A stretch of DNA of 64,000 nucleotides from NCBI GenBank assembly GCA_029558435.1, contig JAKQEZ010000742.1, positions 1 to 64,000 on the forward strand, read 5' to 3'. Positions 51,506 through 58,867 of this stretch are shown piece by piece (positions within the stretch are counted from its first letter, which is position 1; every line of letters begins with the position of its first letter). Made by a program: the position numbers and the translations under genes. The DNA comes from Bacteroidota bacterium. GTDB lineage: Bacteria > Bacteroidota > Bacteroidia > Flavobacteriales > Crocinitomicaceae. The notes below the pieces were generated by a model, which was not told where the DNA came from, ran no database searches, and saw only the letters and a list, made by a program, of their open reading frames with translations.

Positions 51506-51561
51506 CAAAAAAATCTATTTATTGTTGCAAGCAAGTATCGAAAATGTTACGATTTTGTTAC
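51506..51561 (-). promoter_or_regulatory. Proposed PhoB operator and promoter of the phosphate porin
   Basis: On the sense (minus) strand: GTAACA (51556-51561), GTAACA (51545-51550), GATACT (51534-51539), GCAACA (51523-51528), starts 11 bases apart, then 9 bases and TTTTTTTG (51506-51513) as the -7 element. Two perfect copies and one near copy make this the clearest of the four operators. The start codon is 18 bases downstream. Confidence 0.68.
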
Positions 51562-51633
51562 AATTATTTTTTACACTGTAAAAACTGTTTTTATAAAATA
51601 AAATCCTACTTTTACTGAAATCAATAATTTACT

Positions 51634-52365
51634 ATGAAAAAACAGCTAAAAACAATCATTTTATCACTAACTGTCATCATTGCAGCGTTGGTGTTGGGCA
51701 ATGCTTATAAATTCAAATACAAACAACAAGATAGAGTGTTTGTAACCGGATTGGGTACCGAAGATTTTACGTCAGATTTAATAGTGTGGCAAGCTAACTT
51801 TTCTAAAAAAGGAAGTGATTTGAAAACAATTTCAAGTCAGTTGAGTGCCGATAGAGAGAAAATTAAAAACTACCTGATGTCAAAAGGAATTTCGGACAAA
51901 GAAATTGTGTTTGCAGCCGTTAACATCAATAAAGAATTTACTAGTAATTACGATGCAAATGGTAATTATATGGGATCTACTTTTGCGGGCTATTCCCTCA
52001 CTCAAAACTTGCGAATTGAATCCAAAGAAGTGGATAAAATTGAACGAATTTCGCGCGAAGTGTCCGAATTAATTGATCAAAATATCGAATTAACTTCTTA
52101 TGATCCAGAATATTATTACACCAAGTTGGATGAATTGAAATTACGCATGATTGAAAATGCAACCAAAGACGCCAAAGAACGAGCAGAAATTATTGCAAAA
52201 ACAGCAGGTAGCAAATTGTCAGACTTAAAAAATGCATCAATGGGCGTGATTCAAATTACAGCAAAAAATTCATCGGAAGATTACAGCTGGGGAGGTTCGT
52301 TTAACACAACATCAAAACTAAAAACAGCTTCCATTACCATTCGTTTGGAATATTCACTCAAGTAA
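51634..52365 (+). CDS. SIMPL (DUF541) domain protein
   Basis: A 243-residue protein with an N-terminal membrane anchor or signal (IILSLTVIIAALVLGNAY) and a SIMPL domain: VTGLGTEDFTSDLIVWQANF, YSLTQNLRIESKEVDKI, KDAKERAEIIAKTAG. The family includes E. coli YggE and Brucella BP26, oligomeric periplasmic proteins linked to stress, with no defined biochemical role. It is divergent from the phosphate porin across 146 bases containing that gene's operator. Whether the operator also affects this gene is unknown. Confidence 0.85.
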   Translation: MKKQLKTIILSLTVIIAALVLGNAYKFKYKQQDRVFVTGLGTEDFTSDLIVWQANFSKKGSDLKTISSQLSADREKIKNYLMSKGISDKEIVFAAVNINKEFTSNYDANGNYMGSTFAGYSLTQNLRIESKEVDKIERISREVSELIDQNIELTSYDPEYYYTKLDELKLRMIENATKDAKERAEIIAKTAGSKLSDLKNASMGVIQITAKNSSEDYSWGGSFNTTSKLKTASITIRLEYSLK

Positions 52366-52379
52366 TTCAGCAATTCTTT

Positions 52380-52387
52380 TATATTTG
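52380..52387 (+). promoter_or_regulatory. -7 promoter element for the glycosyltransferase gene
   Basis: TATATTTG is an exact TAnnTTTG match, 18 bases before the GTG start at 52406. It supports that unusual start, since no ATG lies between it and the conserved N-terminus. Confidence 0.5.
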
Positions 52388-52405
52388 TACTCTTAAAATT
52401 ATAAA

Positions 52406-53356
52406 GTGGAAGCAAAGTTGGATATTTCTGTTGTAATACCTTTGTTTAACGAAGATGAATCGTTGCCCGAATTGCATGCGTGGATTAAACGCGTGATGGA
52501 TGCACACCAATTCTCCTATGAAGTTGTTTTTGTTGACGATGGGAGTAAGGATAAATCGTGGCAAGTCATTGAGCAATTAGCACAAGAAAATAAAGAAGTT
52601 AGAGGCATTAAATTTCAACGAAATTATGGCAAGTCAGCTGCTCTCCACACTGGATTTGAAGCTGTAATAGGCAAAGTTGTCATTACAATGGATGCCGATT
52701 TGCAAGATTCTCCCGATGAAATTCCTGAATTGTATAGAATGATTACCGAACAGGATTTTGATGTTGTTTCAGGATGGAAGAAAAAACGCTACGATCCAAT
52801 TTCTAAAACCATTCCAACTAAATTGTATAACTGGACAGCGCGCCGTTTGTCGGGAATTTATTTGCACGATTTTAATTGCGGACTAAAAGCCTATAAACTT
52901 GCTGTTGTTAAAAGCATTGAAATTTATGGCGATATGCACCGATACATTCCAGTATTGGCAAAATTTGCAGGTTTTTCAAACATTGGCGAAAAAGTGGTGC
53001 AACACCAAGCACGAAAATACGGATCCACTAAATTTGGTCTTAACCGTTTTGTGCACGGACCATTGGATTTAATCTCCGTAGTGTTTATGGGTAAATTTGC
53101 TAAAAAACCCATGCATTTCTTTGGAGCGGTTGGAATTGTAATGTTCCTCATCGGATTTGGCTTTTCTTTTTATTTGGCCGTTGATAAATTGTTTTTCAAC
53201 ACACACGCCATTAAAATTGCCGATAGAACCGAGTTTTATATTGCACTAGTGGCCATGATTATTGGTGTTCAGTTTTTCTTAGCTGGATTCATCGCCGAGT
53301 TAATTGGTAGAAATTCATCTACTCGCAATACCTACTTGATAGAAAAAGAATTGTAA
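52406..53356 (+). CDS. Family 2 glycosyltransferase (dolichol/undecaprenyl-phosphate type)
   Basis: A 316-residue membrane-associated enzyme that probably transfers a sugar from a nucleotide donor to a polyprenyl phosphate. The start is GTG; the conserved SVVIPLFNEDESLPEL follows 8 residues later. The nucleotide-binding VFVDDGSKDKS and the DxD motif ITMDADLQDSPDEI are intact. FNCGLKAYK and VQHQARKYGSTKFG are typical of the DPM1/ArnC-like group. Two C-terminal membrane helices lie at about 230-255 and 275-300. The HAD phosphatase gene begins 2 bases later. Confidence 0.9.
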   Translation: MEAKLDISVVIPLFNEDESLPELHAWIKRVMDAHQFSYEVVFVDDGSKDKSWQVIEQLAQENKEVRGIKFQRNYGKSAALHTGFEAVIGKVVITMDADLQDSPDEIPELYRMITEQDFDVVSGWKKKRYDPISKTIPTKLYNWTARRLSGIYLHDFNCGLKAYKLAVVKSIEIYGDMHRYIPVLAKFAGFSNIGEKVVQHQARKYGSTKFGLNRFVHGPLDLISVVFMGKFAKKPMHFFGAVGIVMFLIGFGFSFYLAVDKLFFNTHAIKIADRTEFYIALVAMIIGVQFFLAGFIAELIGRNSSTRNTYLIEKEL

Positions 53357-53358
53357 GC

Positions 53359-53910
53359 ATGGTAAATTGGAACATTGATGCTTCTTGGACCTTGTTTCTG
53401 GACAGAGATGGCGTTATCAACCATCGAAAAATGGGTGGATACATTGAAACCATCGAAGAATTTCAATTTTTACCCAACGTAAAAGAAGCAATTGCTGGAC
53501 TTTCACAGCATTTCCAACATATTTTTGTGGTTACCAATCAACAAGGAATTGGTAAAGGAATAATGACAGAAAGTAACCTTCAAGTCATTCATCGTTATAT
53601 GGTCAATGAAGTGGAACAAGCGGGCGGAAAAATTTCTAACTGCTATCACGCACCTGCATTGGCTAAGGAAAATAGCAACTTGCGAAAACCCAATATTGGC
53701 ATGGGATTGTTGGCAAAAAAAGATTTTCCAGAAGTGGATTTTTCTAAAGCAATAATGGTAGGAGATAGCGATTCAGACATTCAATTTGGTATGAATCTTG
53801 GAATGAAAACCGTGCGAATTGTAGGGAACGATTTACCCAAAATACAAGCAGATGTTACTGTTGACAGCTTGTTTGAATTTTTAAAATTAGTGGAAAATGA
53901 AAATCATTAG
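53359..53910 (+). CDS. HAD-IIIA family phosphatase, GmhB/HisB-like
   Basis: A 183-residue cytosolic HAD hydrolase. The nucleophile motif LFLDRDGVIN puts Asp15 and Asp17 at the active site. Motif II is VVTNQQGIGKG, and motif IV is MVGDSDSDIQFG. Relatives dephosphorylate D-glycero-D-manno-heptose bisphosphate (GmhB) or histidinol phosphate. The Zn-binding loop of classic GmhB has Cys-x-H then two more Cys before RKP; here only one Cys (NCYHAP) remains before NLRKPNIGM, so the Zn site is probably lost. The following gene overlaps its end by 14 bases. Confidence 0.85.
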   Translation: MVNWNIDASWTLFLDRDGVINHRKMGGYIETIEEFQFLPNVKEAIAGLSQHFQHIFVVTNQQGIGKGIMTESNLQVIHRYMVNEVEQAGGKISNCYHAPALAKENSNLRKPNIGMGLLAKKDFPEVDFSKAIMVGDSDSDIQFGMNLGMKTVRIVGNDLPKIQADVTVDSLFEFLKLVENENH

Positions 53911-54667
53911 TGTTGTTTTAAGTGTTTTTGTTGTTTGTTTTACGTTTGCGCAAATCAACCAAACAGATGCCAAAGGAAAAAAACAAGGGCAATGGGTAAA
54001 ATTATATCCCAATAGCAAAGTTGCTATGTATCAAGGTGTATTTAAAAACGATAAACCAATTGGTACATTTACCTACCGCTATCCCAGCAATAAAGTCAAA
54101 GCAGTAATCAAACACAGTGAAACAACTCCTCGTTCTGAAGCCTTTTTTTATTATGAAAATGGAAAACTTATGACGCACGGCATCTATCGCAACATGAAAA
54201 AAGATAGTGTGTGGACCAGTTTCAACGAGGGTGGACGCATCACTATGACAGAAACCTATAAAAACGATGTGCTCAACGGAATGAAAAAAATGTATTACCT
54301 TCCTTCCGATCCAGAAGATCTTCAAGAAACAGTAATTTCAGAATACAACTACGTGGACGGAAAACCAGAAGGGAAGTTTGCAGAATATTATCCCACCAAA
54401 CCTACACGAACACTTAAATTAACAGGGCAATACAAGAACCACAAGCGCACAGGTGAATGGGTTGGTTATGAATTGAGTGGTCAGAAAATGTATGTGGAGC
54501 ATTATTTGGATGGAAAAATGCACGGTTGGTTCATCGGCTACAATAAAGAAGATGGTAAAGAAGGCCAAAGAAGGTATTATCATTTTGGAAGATTGGTGGA
54601 AGGAGAGCAACTCAAAGCACTGATGAAACAAATGAAAGAAAAGGGAATTAATCCCAACGGACAATAA
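53897..54667 (+). CDS. Secreted MORN-repeat (YwqK-like) protein
   Basis: A 256-residue protein with a signal peptide (MKIISVVLSVFVVCFTFAQ) and a series of MORN-type repeats: GKKQGQWVKLYPNSKVAMYQG, NDKPIGTFTYRYPS, NGKLMTHGIYRNMKKDSVW, NVDGKPEGKFAEYYP, NHKRTGEWVGYE. Annotation pipelines often call such proteins YwqK antitoxins, but there is no toxin here and the signal peptide argues against that. It is likely a periplasmic or surface protein of unknown role. It overlaps the HAD gene by 14 bases. Confidence 0.82.
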   Translation: MKIISVVLSVFVVCFTFAQINQTDAKGKKQGQWVKLYPNSKVAMYQGVFKNDKPIGTFTYRYPSNKVKAVIKHSETTPRSEAFFYYENGKLMTHGIYRNMKKDSVWTSFNEGGRITMTETYKNDVLNGMKKMYYLPSDPEDLQETVISEYNYVDGKPEGKFAEYYPTKPTRTLKLTGQYKNHKRTGEWVGYELSGQKMYVEHYLDGKMHGWFIGYNKEDGKEGQRRYYHFGRLVEGEQLKALMKQMKEKGINPNGQ

Positions 54668-54700
54668 AATAATCTGATTATTTGCTTACCTTCGTTGGGT

Positions 54701-55900
54701 ATGAACAATCAGTCAATTGCTTATTTTAATTCCAATTCCAAAGGCGCCAATTATTTGTGTTGGGGACAAAAAGATGCCGTTGTTTTAAATAATCCTATTG
54801 ATTTTCAAGCGCTACAAAATTTTATTGACGCCCATAAAAAACAATTTATTGGTGGTTTTTTGAGCTACGATGTTAAAAATTCAATCGAAAATTTAACTTC
54901 CAACAATTTTGATGGACTTCATTTCCCAGATTGTGTGTTTTTTGTGCCCTCCAATGTTGTTGAAATTTCAGCCAATGGCATGCAATTTATTCAAGGAGAT
55001 GACACAATGGAAAACCGTCAACAAGCAGAAGAATTGTTGAGCCAACTTTCAACAAAATCATCCAACATAAAATTTAACTTTCAACCGCGAATTTCAAAAC
55101 AGCAGTACATTGAACACGTCAACCAACTAAAAGCACACATTCAACGAGGCGATATTTACGAAATCAATTATTGCCAAGAATTTTATGACGCCAATGCGCA
55201 AATTGATGAGCCGTTGAACTTGTATGCTACCATCAATGAAATTACGCAAGCTCCTTTTTCAGCATTTTTTCAATGGCAAGAATTTTCAGCATTTTGTGGT
55301 AGCCCCGAACGATTTTTACAAAAAAATGGCAATCAATTGCTTTCACAGCCCATCAAAGGAACTGCTCCAAGAGGAAAAACGAGTGAAGAAGACCAACAAT
55401 TGATGCTGGAATTAAAAAACAATCCCAAAGAACGCTCAGAAAATGTAATGATTGTTGATTTGGTGCGCAACGATTTGTCAAAAATTGCAACCCAAGGCAG
55501 TGTCAAAGTGAATGAATTGTTTGGTGTCTATACGTTCAATACGGTGCACCAATTGATTTCAACCATCAGCTGCCAAATTGATGAATCGTGTGATTTTTCA
55601 ACCATCATCAAAGCTACTTTTCCTATGGGAAGCATGACCGGAGCACCCAAAGTGAGTGCTATGAAATTGAGTGAAGAACACGAAGCATTTCAACGTGGAT
55701 TGTATTCCGGAACCATTGGCTGCATCTTGCCCAACGGTAATTTTGATTTTAATGTCGTTATTCGCAGTTTGCTATACAATGCCAACAACAAATATTTATC
55801 GTGTGGCGTTGGAGGTGCCATTACCATCAACAGCGATGCTGAAAAAGAATACCAAGAGTGTGAAACAAAAGTAAGAAGGTTACTCAATGCATTTCAATAA
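54701..55900 (+). CDS. pabB: Aminodeoxychorismate synthase component I
   Basis: A 399-residue chorismate-utilising enzyme that forms 4-amino-4-deoxychorismate for p-aminobenzoate and folate synthesis. The ATG at 54701 is preferred over a TTG two codons upstream. Landmarks are HIQRGDIYEINYCQEF, PIKGTAPRGKT, ERSENVMIVDLVRNDLSKIA, TFPMGSMTGAPKVSAMK and GVGGAITINSDAEKEYQECETK. It could be confused with anthranilate synthase component I, but PIKGTAPRG with the Lys, and the absence of trp genes, favour PabB. No glutaminase (PabA) or lyase (PabC) gene is nearby. The next gene overlaps it by 14 bases. Confidence 0.88.
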   Translation: MNNQSIAYFNSNSKGANYLCWGQKDAVVLNNPIDFQALQNFIDAHKKQFIGGFLSYDVKNSIENLTSNNFDGLHFPDCVFFVPSNVVEISANGMQFIQGDDTMENRQQAEELLSQLSTKSSNIKFNFQPRISKQQYIEHVNQLKAHIQRGDIYEINYCQEFYDANAQIDEPLNLYATINEITQAPFSAFFQWQEFSAFCGSPERFLQKNGNQLLSQPIKGTAPRGKTSEEDQQLMLELKNNPKERSENVMIVDLVRNDLSKIATQGSVKVNELFGVYTFNTVHQLISTISCQIDESCDFSTIIKATFPMGSMTGAPKVSAMKLSEEHEAFQRGLYSGTIGCILPNGNFDFNVVIRSLLYNANNKYLSCGVGGAITINSDAEKEYQECETKVRRLLNAFQ

Positions 55901-57137
55901 TCAACCTGTGTGGCACGAAGTATTGGCCTTTTTAGAACAATACCGTCAACAAACAATTTTTGTTGGTTGTAGTGGTGGTGTGGATTCTATGGTGCTTGTT
56001 CATTTTTTGTTGCACAACGATTTTCAAATGCATGTGGTGCATGTTAACTACCACAAACGAGGCGAGGAAAGCGATAAAGACATGGCATTGGTGCAACAAT
56101 TTTGTAGCAACAACAACATTCCGCATACATTAGCCGATTACCAATCCACTAAAAAAGGAAATTTTCAAGAGCTGGCACGTCAATTTCGCTACGATTTATT
56201 GCAACAATTGGCTCAAGAGAATGGAATGATAGCCTTGGCACACCATTTTGACGACCAAGTAGAAACGTTTTTTATGAACCTGATGCGTCAGTCGGGAATT
56301 GTAGGATTGGCAGCCATGCCCCGTATGCGCCATCAATTTATTCGTCCTTTTTTGCACCTCAATAAACAAGATGTGTTGGATTATGCACACCAAAATAAGG
56401 TAGAATGGCGAGAAGATGCTTCCAATCAAACAACCAACTATTTGCGCAATAAATGGCGATTGGAGTTTTTGCCACTAATAGAAAAAACACAACCGAATAT
56501 TAAACAAGCGGTGAAAATTATTGTTGGTGCTTTTCAGCAAACGCAACAAGAGTTGCAACAAAAAATGGAGCCAATAGCCCAGAAAATTCAACAAACTCAA
56601 CAATTGAGCAAAGCACAAATGGAGCATTTTTCTACCGAAGAACTGTTTGAATTGTGGCGACAATTGCAGCAGCCCGCACAGTTGTTTCCTCGATTTTCTG
56701 AAATCCAATCATTGCAAAAAGGAAAACACATTGAATTGCATGCGCCTTATACAAAATTGGTAAATGAAGGAACGTATTTCTCATTCATTTCAAACAAGCG
56801 AGTTGCGTTGCCTACGTTGGATATTCAAATGGTAAAAGAACTGCCCCAACATTTTTCAAAAACAACGATTTATTTAGATGCAACAAAAATTGTTGGTCAG
56901 TTGCAATTGCGCAAATGGAAACAAGGCGATAAAATTTCGCCTGTTGGGATGAAAGGTGAGCAATTGGTATCTAAAATTATGAAAGATGCAAAAATTTCGC
57001 ATGCACTACGAGAAAATACGTGGGTAGTTTGTGATGAACAACACATTCATTGGGTGGTTGGATTAAAAGTTGGTAAATTTGCACTGGCGCAATCCAATAG
57101 CACCGATATTTTAGCAGTAAAATTGGCAGAGAAATGA
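55887..57137 (+). CDS. tilS: tRNA(Ile)-lysidine synthase
   Basis: A 416-residue ATP-dependent enzyme that converts C34 of the CAU anticodon of tRNA-Ile2 to lysidine, changing it from Met to Ile specificity; essential in most bacteria. The N-terminal PP-loop motif CSGGVDSM is at residues 28-35. ALAHHFDDQVET and FIRPFLHL follow, typical of TilS. The C-terminal domain (LRKWKQGDKISPVGMKG) is complete. It overlaps pabB by 14 bases and the next gene by 4. Confidence 0.93.
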   Translation: MHFNNQPVWHEVLAFLEQYRQQTIFVGCSGGVDSMVLVHFLLHNDFQMHVVHVNYHKRGEESDKDMALVQQFCSNNNIPHTLADYQSTKKGNFQELARQFRYDLLQQLAQENGMIALAHHFDDQVETFFMNLMRQSGIVGLAAMPRMRHQFIRPFLHLNKQDVLDYAHQNKVEWREDASNQTTNYLRNKWRLEFLPLIEKTQPNIKQAVKIIVGAFQQTQQELQQKMEPIAQKIQQTQQLSKAQMEHFSTEELFELWRQLQQPAQLFPRFSEIQSLQKGKHIELHAPYTKLVNEGTYFSFISNKRVALPTLDIQMVKELPQHFSKTTIYLDATKIVGQLQLRKWKQGDKISPVGMKGEQLVSKIMKDAKISHALRENTWVVCDEQHIHWVVGLKVGKFALAQSNSTDILAVKLAEK

Positions 57138-57724
57138 CAGCAGAAGAAGCAAAAATATTTTTCCCACATACAGAAGACGATGACTTGCAAGACTTGTACG
57201 ATGAGCGTTTTTTTGAGTACAAAAACTTCTTTTTATCCAAAATTCCCATCAAAAAAGTGGTAGATGCCAAAATCAATCGTTTGTTGCAAATGGAAAATGC
57301 CTTTCGGTTTTTACAGAATGAAGAAGCTGTGTCGATTGTAGTTTCAACAAATCCAGCAATTATTGAGTTTTCAGATAATGTTTTGCAGGCGTTTAATCAA
57401 TGGGAGCAACAAAAAGGAATGTGTAAACAACGCATTGTAGCGGCAAGCACCATTGAAACATTGGTAGAGGCCGTAAATTATTATGTGCAAGTTACTCAAG
57501 CCTATTGGCAAAAATGGGCAATTGCACCAGATTTAGAAGTTGAAGTTGAGCAATTATCCAAAGAAGAAGACCCTATGCAATTGTATGCGGCCATTCAGCA
57601 ATTTAACGCAGCTGGCGGTGTCACTTTTGAAGATATTTTAACAGTAAATAACAATCTTTTTCTCTTAAAAGAAATGAAACGCTTATCTTTGTTAGCTCAA
57701 AATTATGGCAATGGAAGTATTTGA
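57134..57724 (+). CDS. Hypothetical cytosolic protein
   Basis: A 196-residue, helix-rich, acidic protein without signal peptide or membrane segment. It begins TAEEAKIFFPHTEDDDLQDLYDERFFEYKNFFLSK and contains DAKINRLLQMENAFRFL. I recognise no characterised family. Its start overlaps the tilS stop by 4 bases (ATGA) and its end overlaps the next gene by 20, so translational coupling is likely. Confidence 0.78.
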   Translation: MTAEEAKIFFPHTEDDDLQDLYDERFFEYKNFFLSKIPIKKVVDAKINRLLQMENAFRFLQNEEAVSIVVSTNPAIIEFSDNVLQAFNQWEQQKGMCKQRIVAASTIETLVEAVNYYVQVTQAYWQKWAIAPDLEVEVEQLSKEEDPMQLYAAIQQFNAAGGVTFEDILTVNNNLFLLKEMKRLSLLAQNYGNGSI

Positions 57725-57974
57725 TAAATTAGAAAAACAATTGGAGCAAGAAGAATGGCCTCAAGTCTATTTTTTCAAGTTCATTGTGCCCAATACATCA
57801 GAGCACATTGCACAAGTTTTTGCGTTGTTTGAAGAAGAAGCTAATATTACTTCACAAACTTCCAGAAATGGAAAATACACAAGTATTTCTGCAAAAATAT
57901 TGATGCTAGACGCCGCATCAGTTATTGAAAAATACAAAGAAGCATCAAAAATTAACGGATTAATAGCTCTATGA
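57705..57974 (+). CDS. DUF493 (YbeD-like) family protein
   Basis: An 89-residue protein with the DUF493 pattern: YFFKFIVPNTSEHIAQVFALF, TSRNGKYTSISAKILMLDAASVIEKYKEAS and GLIAL at the end. This small alpha/beta fold resembles ACT-like regulatory domains. E. coli YbeD has no firmly assigned role. It overlaps the upstream gene by 20 bases and the next by 4. ATG codons at 57705 and 57711 are both possible starts. Confidence 0.82.
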   Translation: MAMEVFDKLEKQLEQEEWPQVYFFKFIVPNTSEHIAQVFALFEEEANITSQTSRNGKYTSISAKILMLDAASVIEKYKEASKINGLIAL

Positions 57975-58363
57975 TTTTAGCATTTACAGCAATGGAAGTA
58001 GTGGTAGGAACGATGATTTTTACCCTCGCACTTTTACTTTTGGTTATTGCCTACAAAAAGTTCTTGGCTTATTTAGGAAAAGGCGCCATTCCAAAAGAAA
58101 AATACTGTGTTTTATATAGTTTGGAAGCGAATCCAGCTTCTGGAAAAGTGCAATTTTATTTTACATCCGAAGAAGAAAAAAATGTAAAATTTCATATTTT
58201 AGACAACGATTATAATTTTGTAAAAGAATTGTACAAACAACAATGTAGCACCGATGGCAACATCATTCATTTTGATACTGCCGAGCTACAAAATGGCGTT
58301 TATTATTATTGTTTGTTGACAGAAAATCAGAAAACAATGAAACGCATGACAGTGCACAATTAA
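57971..58363 (+). CDS. Small membrane-anchored protein with a sorting-domain-like tail
   Basis: A 130-residue protein with one N-terminal membrane helix at about residues 10-32 (VVVGTMIFTLALLLLVIAYK) and a beta-sandwich-like remainder. Its last 35 residues (FDTAELQNGVYYYCLLTENQKTMKRMTV) resemble the end of a T9SS type A sorting domain, yet there is no cleavable signal peptide or cargo region. No family recognised. It overlaps the DUF493 gene by 4 bases and is the last gene of the pabB-tilS run. Confidence 0.75.
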   Translation: MILAFTAMEVVVGTMIFTLALLLLVIAYKKFLAYLGKGAIPKEKYCVLYSLEANPASGKVQFYFTSEEEKNVKFHILDNDYNFVKELYKQQCSTDGNIIHFDTAELQNGVYYYCLLTENQKTMKRMTVHN

Positions 58364-58470
58364 ATGCTGTCATATTGACACAAAAAATGCATTGGCAAGT
58401 TTATTGATTAAGTAAAGAACCTAACATTTATTACGTTAGATAAGAATATAAATTTAAAAAATAGATAATT

Positions 58471-58788
58471 ATGGCATTAGAAATCACAGACGCAAACTTT
58501 GAAGAAGTTGTATTGAAATCTTCTGTTCCAGTAGTAGTTGACTTTTGGGCAGAATGGTGTGGACCATGTAGAATGATTGGACCAGTTATTGAAGAAATGG
58601 CAGGTGAATACGAAGGAAAAGCAGTTATTGGTAAAGTTAACGTTGACTTAAATCCAGGTGTTTCTGCTCAATTTGGAATTCGCAACATTCCTACTGTACT
58701 TTTCGTTAAAAACGGAGAAATTGCTGACAAAGTAGTTGGTGCAGTTCCAAAACAACAATTGACTTCAAAATTAGACGCAATTTTGTAA
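58471..58788 (+). CDS. trxA: Thioredoxin
   Basis: A 105-residue cytosolic thioredoxin, full length. The redox motif WCGPC has Cys30 and Cys33, preceded by VVVDFWAE. The cis-Pro lies in NIPTVLFVKNGE. There is no signal peptide. A TAAATTTA at 58449-58456 is one mismatch from the -7 consensus and 14 bases from the start. A strong terminator follows the gene. Confidence 0.96.
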   Translation: MALEITDANFEEVVLKSSVPVVVDFWAEWCGPCRMIGPVIEEMAGEYEGKAVIGKVNVDLNPGVSAQFGIRNIPTVLFVKNGEIADKVVGAVPKQQLTSKLDAIL

Positions 58789-58810
58789 TAATTACTCCAC
58801 AAAATAGAAC

Positions 58811-58837
58811 AACCGATGAGCAATCATCGGTTTTTTT
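58811..58837 (+). terminator. Rho-independent terminator after trxA
   Basis: AACCGATGA (58811-58819) pairs with TCATCGGTT (58824-58832), with a 4-base loop, followed by T to 58837. Confidence 0.9.
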
Positions 58838-58867
58838 GTTTTTAAAATTTTATACTATTTTAGCATA

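Noticed and set aside
51487..51508. TTG at 51508 as the porin start
   Set aside because: It falls in the proposed -7 element; the ATG at 51487 begins a clean signal peptide.
53897..54667. Toxin-antitoxin antitoxin (YwqK) label
   Set aside because: The protein has a signal peptide and no toxin gene is adjacent; MORN repeats explain the similarity.
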